Positions 62,824 to 64,000 of a stretch of DNA of 64,000 nucleotides are shown one piece after another. Source of the stretch: Sympetrum striolatum (Eukaryota; Arthropoda; Insecta; Odonata; Libellulidae); NCBI GenBank assembly GCA_947579665.1, contig OX388346.1, forward strand, positions 89,096,615 through 89,160,614, written 5' to 3'. The translations under genes were made by a program, and so were the position numbers. Numbering within the stretch: position 1 is the first letter of the stretch; each line of letters opens with the position of its first letter. The notes below the pieces were generated by a model. That model was not told where the DNA came from and did no database searches. It worked only from the letters and a program-made list of their open reading frames with translations.

Positions 62824-62949
62824 GGTATCGTGGGTTGAGTATCGATTCCCGATACCATCGAAGGGTCAAGGTATCGATACTTTTACCCCCGATATCAGGT
62901 TGCCTGGTATCGATACTACTGGTATCGATACCAGTATCGCCCAACACTA
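62824..62949. repeat. Right end of the hAT element: cluster of GTATCGATAC boxes
   Basis: GTATCGATAC at 62871-62880, near-copies GTATCGATACT and GTATCGATACC at about 62907 and 62922, plus GTATCG and GATACC variants from 62825. The cluster ends CCAGTATCGCCCAACACTA at 62949; its reverse complement TAGTGTTGGGCGATAC resembles hAT termini. With the left end it would define an element of about 3.27 kb. Confidence 0.6.
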
Positions 62950-63115
62950 ATGAGCACCATAATTTGGTTAACATTCTATTAGTATTGGTATGTATCAAGA
63001 GAATTGGGATATGAATAAGTTATATATTAAGTCATTTATATGTAATTGTTGCATATTCAATAAAAATTGAAATTAAGAGCCATCATGACCCACCCACCAA
63101 TAAAACAAGCCGAAC
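62950..63115. other. Short unassigned spacer
   Basis: AT-rich sequence between the hAT end and the LINE fragment. Nothing recognisable. Confidence 0.5.
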
Positions 63116-63378
63116 ATGAATGTGTGTGCGTTTTACCGACCACCAAACTCTTCTCGACAGGTTTTGCGAAATCTTAACGACGAAATAAATTTCTAAACGA
63201 GTAAGAACAATCAGAGTATAACTATAATCGGGGGGATTTTAATCTTCCAGACATCGACTGGAATAATCATAGCATAAAGAAAAGGGCCCGGGATGTCGAC
63301 TCGTGTAAAAAGTTATTAAATTTACTTCAGAAAAACTCGCTAAGCCAAGCAGTAAAATCGTCAACCAGGGGTAAAAAA
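63116..63378 (+). pseudogene. LINE endonuclease (APE-type) fragment
   Basis: VCAFYRPPNSSRQVLRNLND, then a stop, then TIIGG, and after a frameshift in a G run (63231-63236) FNLPDIDWNNHSIKK, RDVDSCKKLLNLL and NSLSQAVKSSTRGK. YRPPNS, GG-FNLPDIDW and SQ-V-TRG are signature blocks of the apurinic-like endonuclease of Jockey/CR1-type LINEs. The catalytic acidic residue before FNLPD is lost at the frameshift. Only about 88 codons of a domain of about 220 remain. It could come from the same family as the fragment at 58063, but the pieces are on opposite strands. Confidence 0.88.
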
Positions 63379-63389
63379 TTCCACTTTGT

Positions 63390-64000
63390 AAGTAAATTAC
63401 GAACTAATCCGCGAAAATTGGGCATTTTTCGAACTCTTTCACTTTTTTGGCTGTATTTTTCCTAATATTCGAGAAAAGCTACTCAAGTAAGGATTTGTCT
63501 TGAAGAATTTACTGATTTTCTTAGATATTTTGCACAAAAATTCCGCTTTTATTGGCAAAGAACGGAGAAATCAGTGAAAATTGGGAATCTTTTCGATACT
63601 GTTCAGGTTTTGGGCTGTATTTTGCCTGACATTTGAGATAATATAGCCATATTTAGACTTGCCTTAATGACTCAAGCGAAATCATTCCATATATGGGAAT
63701 TAAATTCCTTTTTTATTAGCAATTTTCGGAAAAATCCGCGAAATATGGGGATTTTTATAATTTTTCAGTACTTTTGGTTGTATTTTGTTTTATTTTAGAA
63801 AACCTAATCCAATCCGGAATCGTTTTGAATTGATACCTGTTAATCCCATATTTTTAACAAATATTCAACTTCAATTGGTGATTCTCCGAAAAATTGGCCA
63901 AAAATGAACACTCTTTTTAATTTTTCAGATTTTGACTTTATTGTGGAAAAAATTCTAGATAAACTATTCGAAATATGAATCAATTTTATGATATTAGAGA
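63390..64000 (+). repeat. Second, unrelated tandem repeat of about 160 bp (runs off the window)
   Basis: Four diverged units are visible. TCCGCGAAAATTGGGCATTT is near 63409, ATCAGTGAAAATTGGGAATC near 63571, ATCCGCGAAATATGGGGATT near 63735, and CTCCGAAAAATTGGCCAAAA near 63883. Each is followed by TTTTTCAG-like and GGCTGTATTTTG-like blocks at similar spacing. Period 150-164 bp. It does not align with the 92-bp family. Confidence 0.7.

Noticed and set aside
51713..64000. Endogenous viral sequence or toxin gene
   Set aside because: All recognisable protein fragments belong to transposable elements. No capsid, envelope or toxin motif was seen.

Overview
This window is animal nuclear DNA, most likely from an arthropod. 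It is very AT-rich and has no intact host gene. About 51 of its 64 kb is tandem satellite DNA, and the rest is a cluster of decayed transposable elements of kinds common in arthropods: a Penelope-like element with a GIY-YIG domain, a hAT transposon with a spliced BED-finger exon, a probable PIF/Harbinger fragment, Ty3/gypsy pol, and two LINE pieces. The setting looks pericentromeric or otherwise heterochromatic. That is an inference; species and chromosome position cannot be read from the sequence.

Layout. 1-7362: about 80 copies of a roughly 92-bp satellite monomer. 7363-7562: exactly 200 N. 7563-46873: the same satellite family in the OPPOSITE orientation, arranged in higher-order repeats (HORs) of about 5.8-5.9 kb with expanded, contracted and mosaic copies. 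46874-47587: a 0.7-kb element with 14-bp terminal inverted repeats and a (CA)n tract, inserted inside a satellite monomer. 47588-51712: more satellite. Its last 1.5 kb is a separate subfamily that resembles the first 7.4 kb more than the adjacent core. 51713-56716: a foldback-like inverted repeat with arms of about 1.0 kb, each ending in ~135-bp tandem repeats. Its loop holds a broken Penelope-like retroelement, hammerhead-like motifs and a tRNA-like sequence. 57000-57860: an ~84-bp minisatellite built on an inverted CAAGGTG/CACCTTG pair. 58063-59240: LINE and Ty3/gypsy remnants on the minus strand. 59679-62949: a hAT element (BED exon, 89-bp intron, catalytic exon) with a premature stop and an internal deletion, and a probable Harbinger N-terminal fragment within its span. 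63116-63378: a LINE endonuclease fragment. 63390-64000: the start of a second, unrelated satellite of about 160 bp.

Nothing here works as a pathway. The story is structural: satellite growth by unequal exchange, an orientation switch at an assembly gap, and nested transposon decay at the satellite's edge. The many short open frames inside the satellite are not genes, because a 92-bp monomer changes frame from copy to copy.
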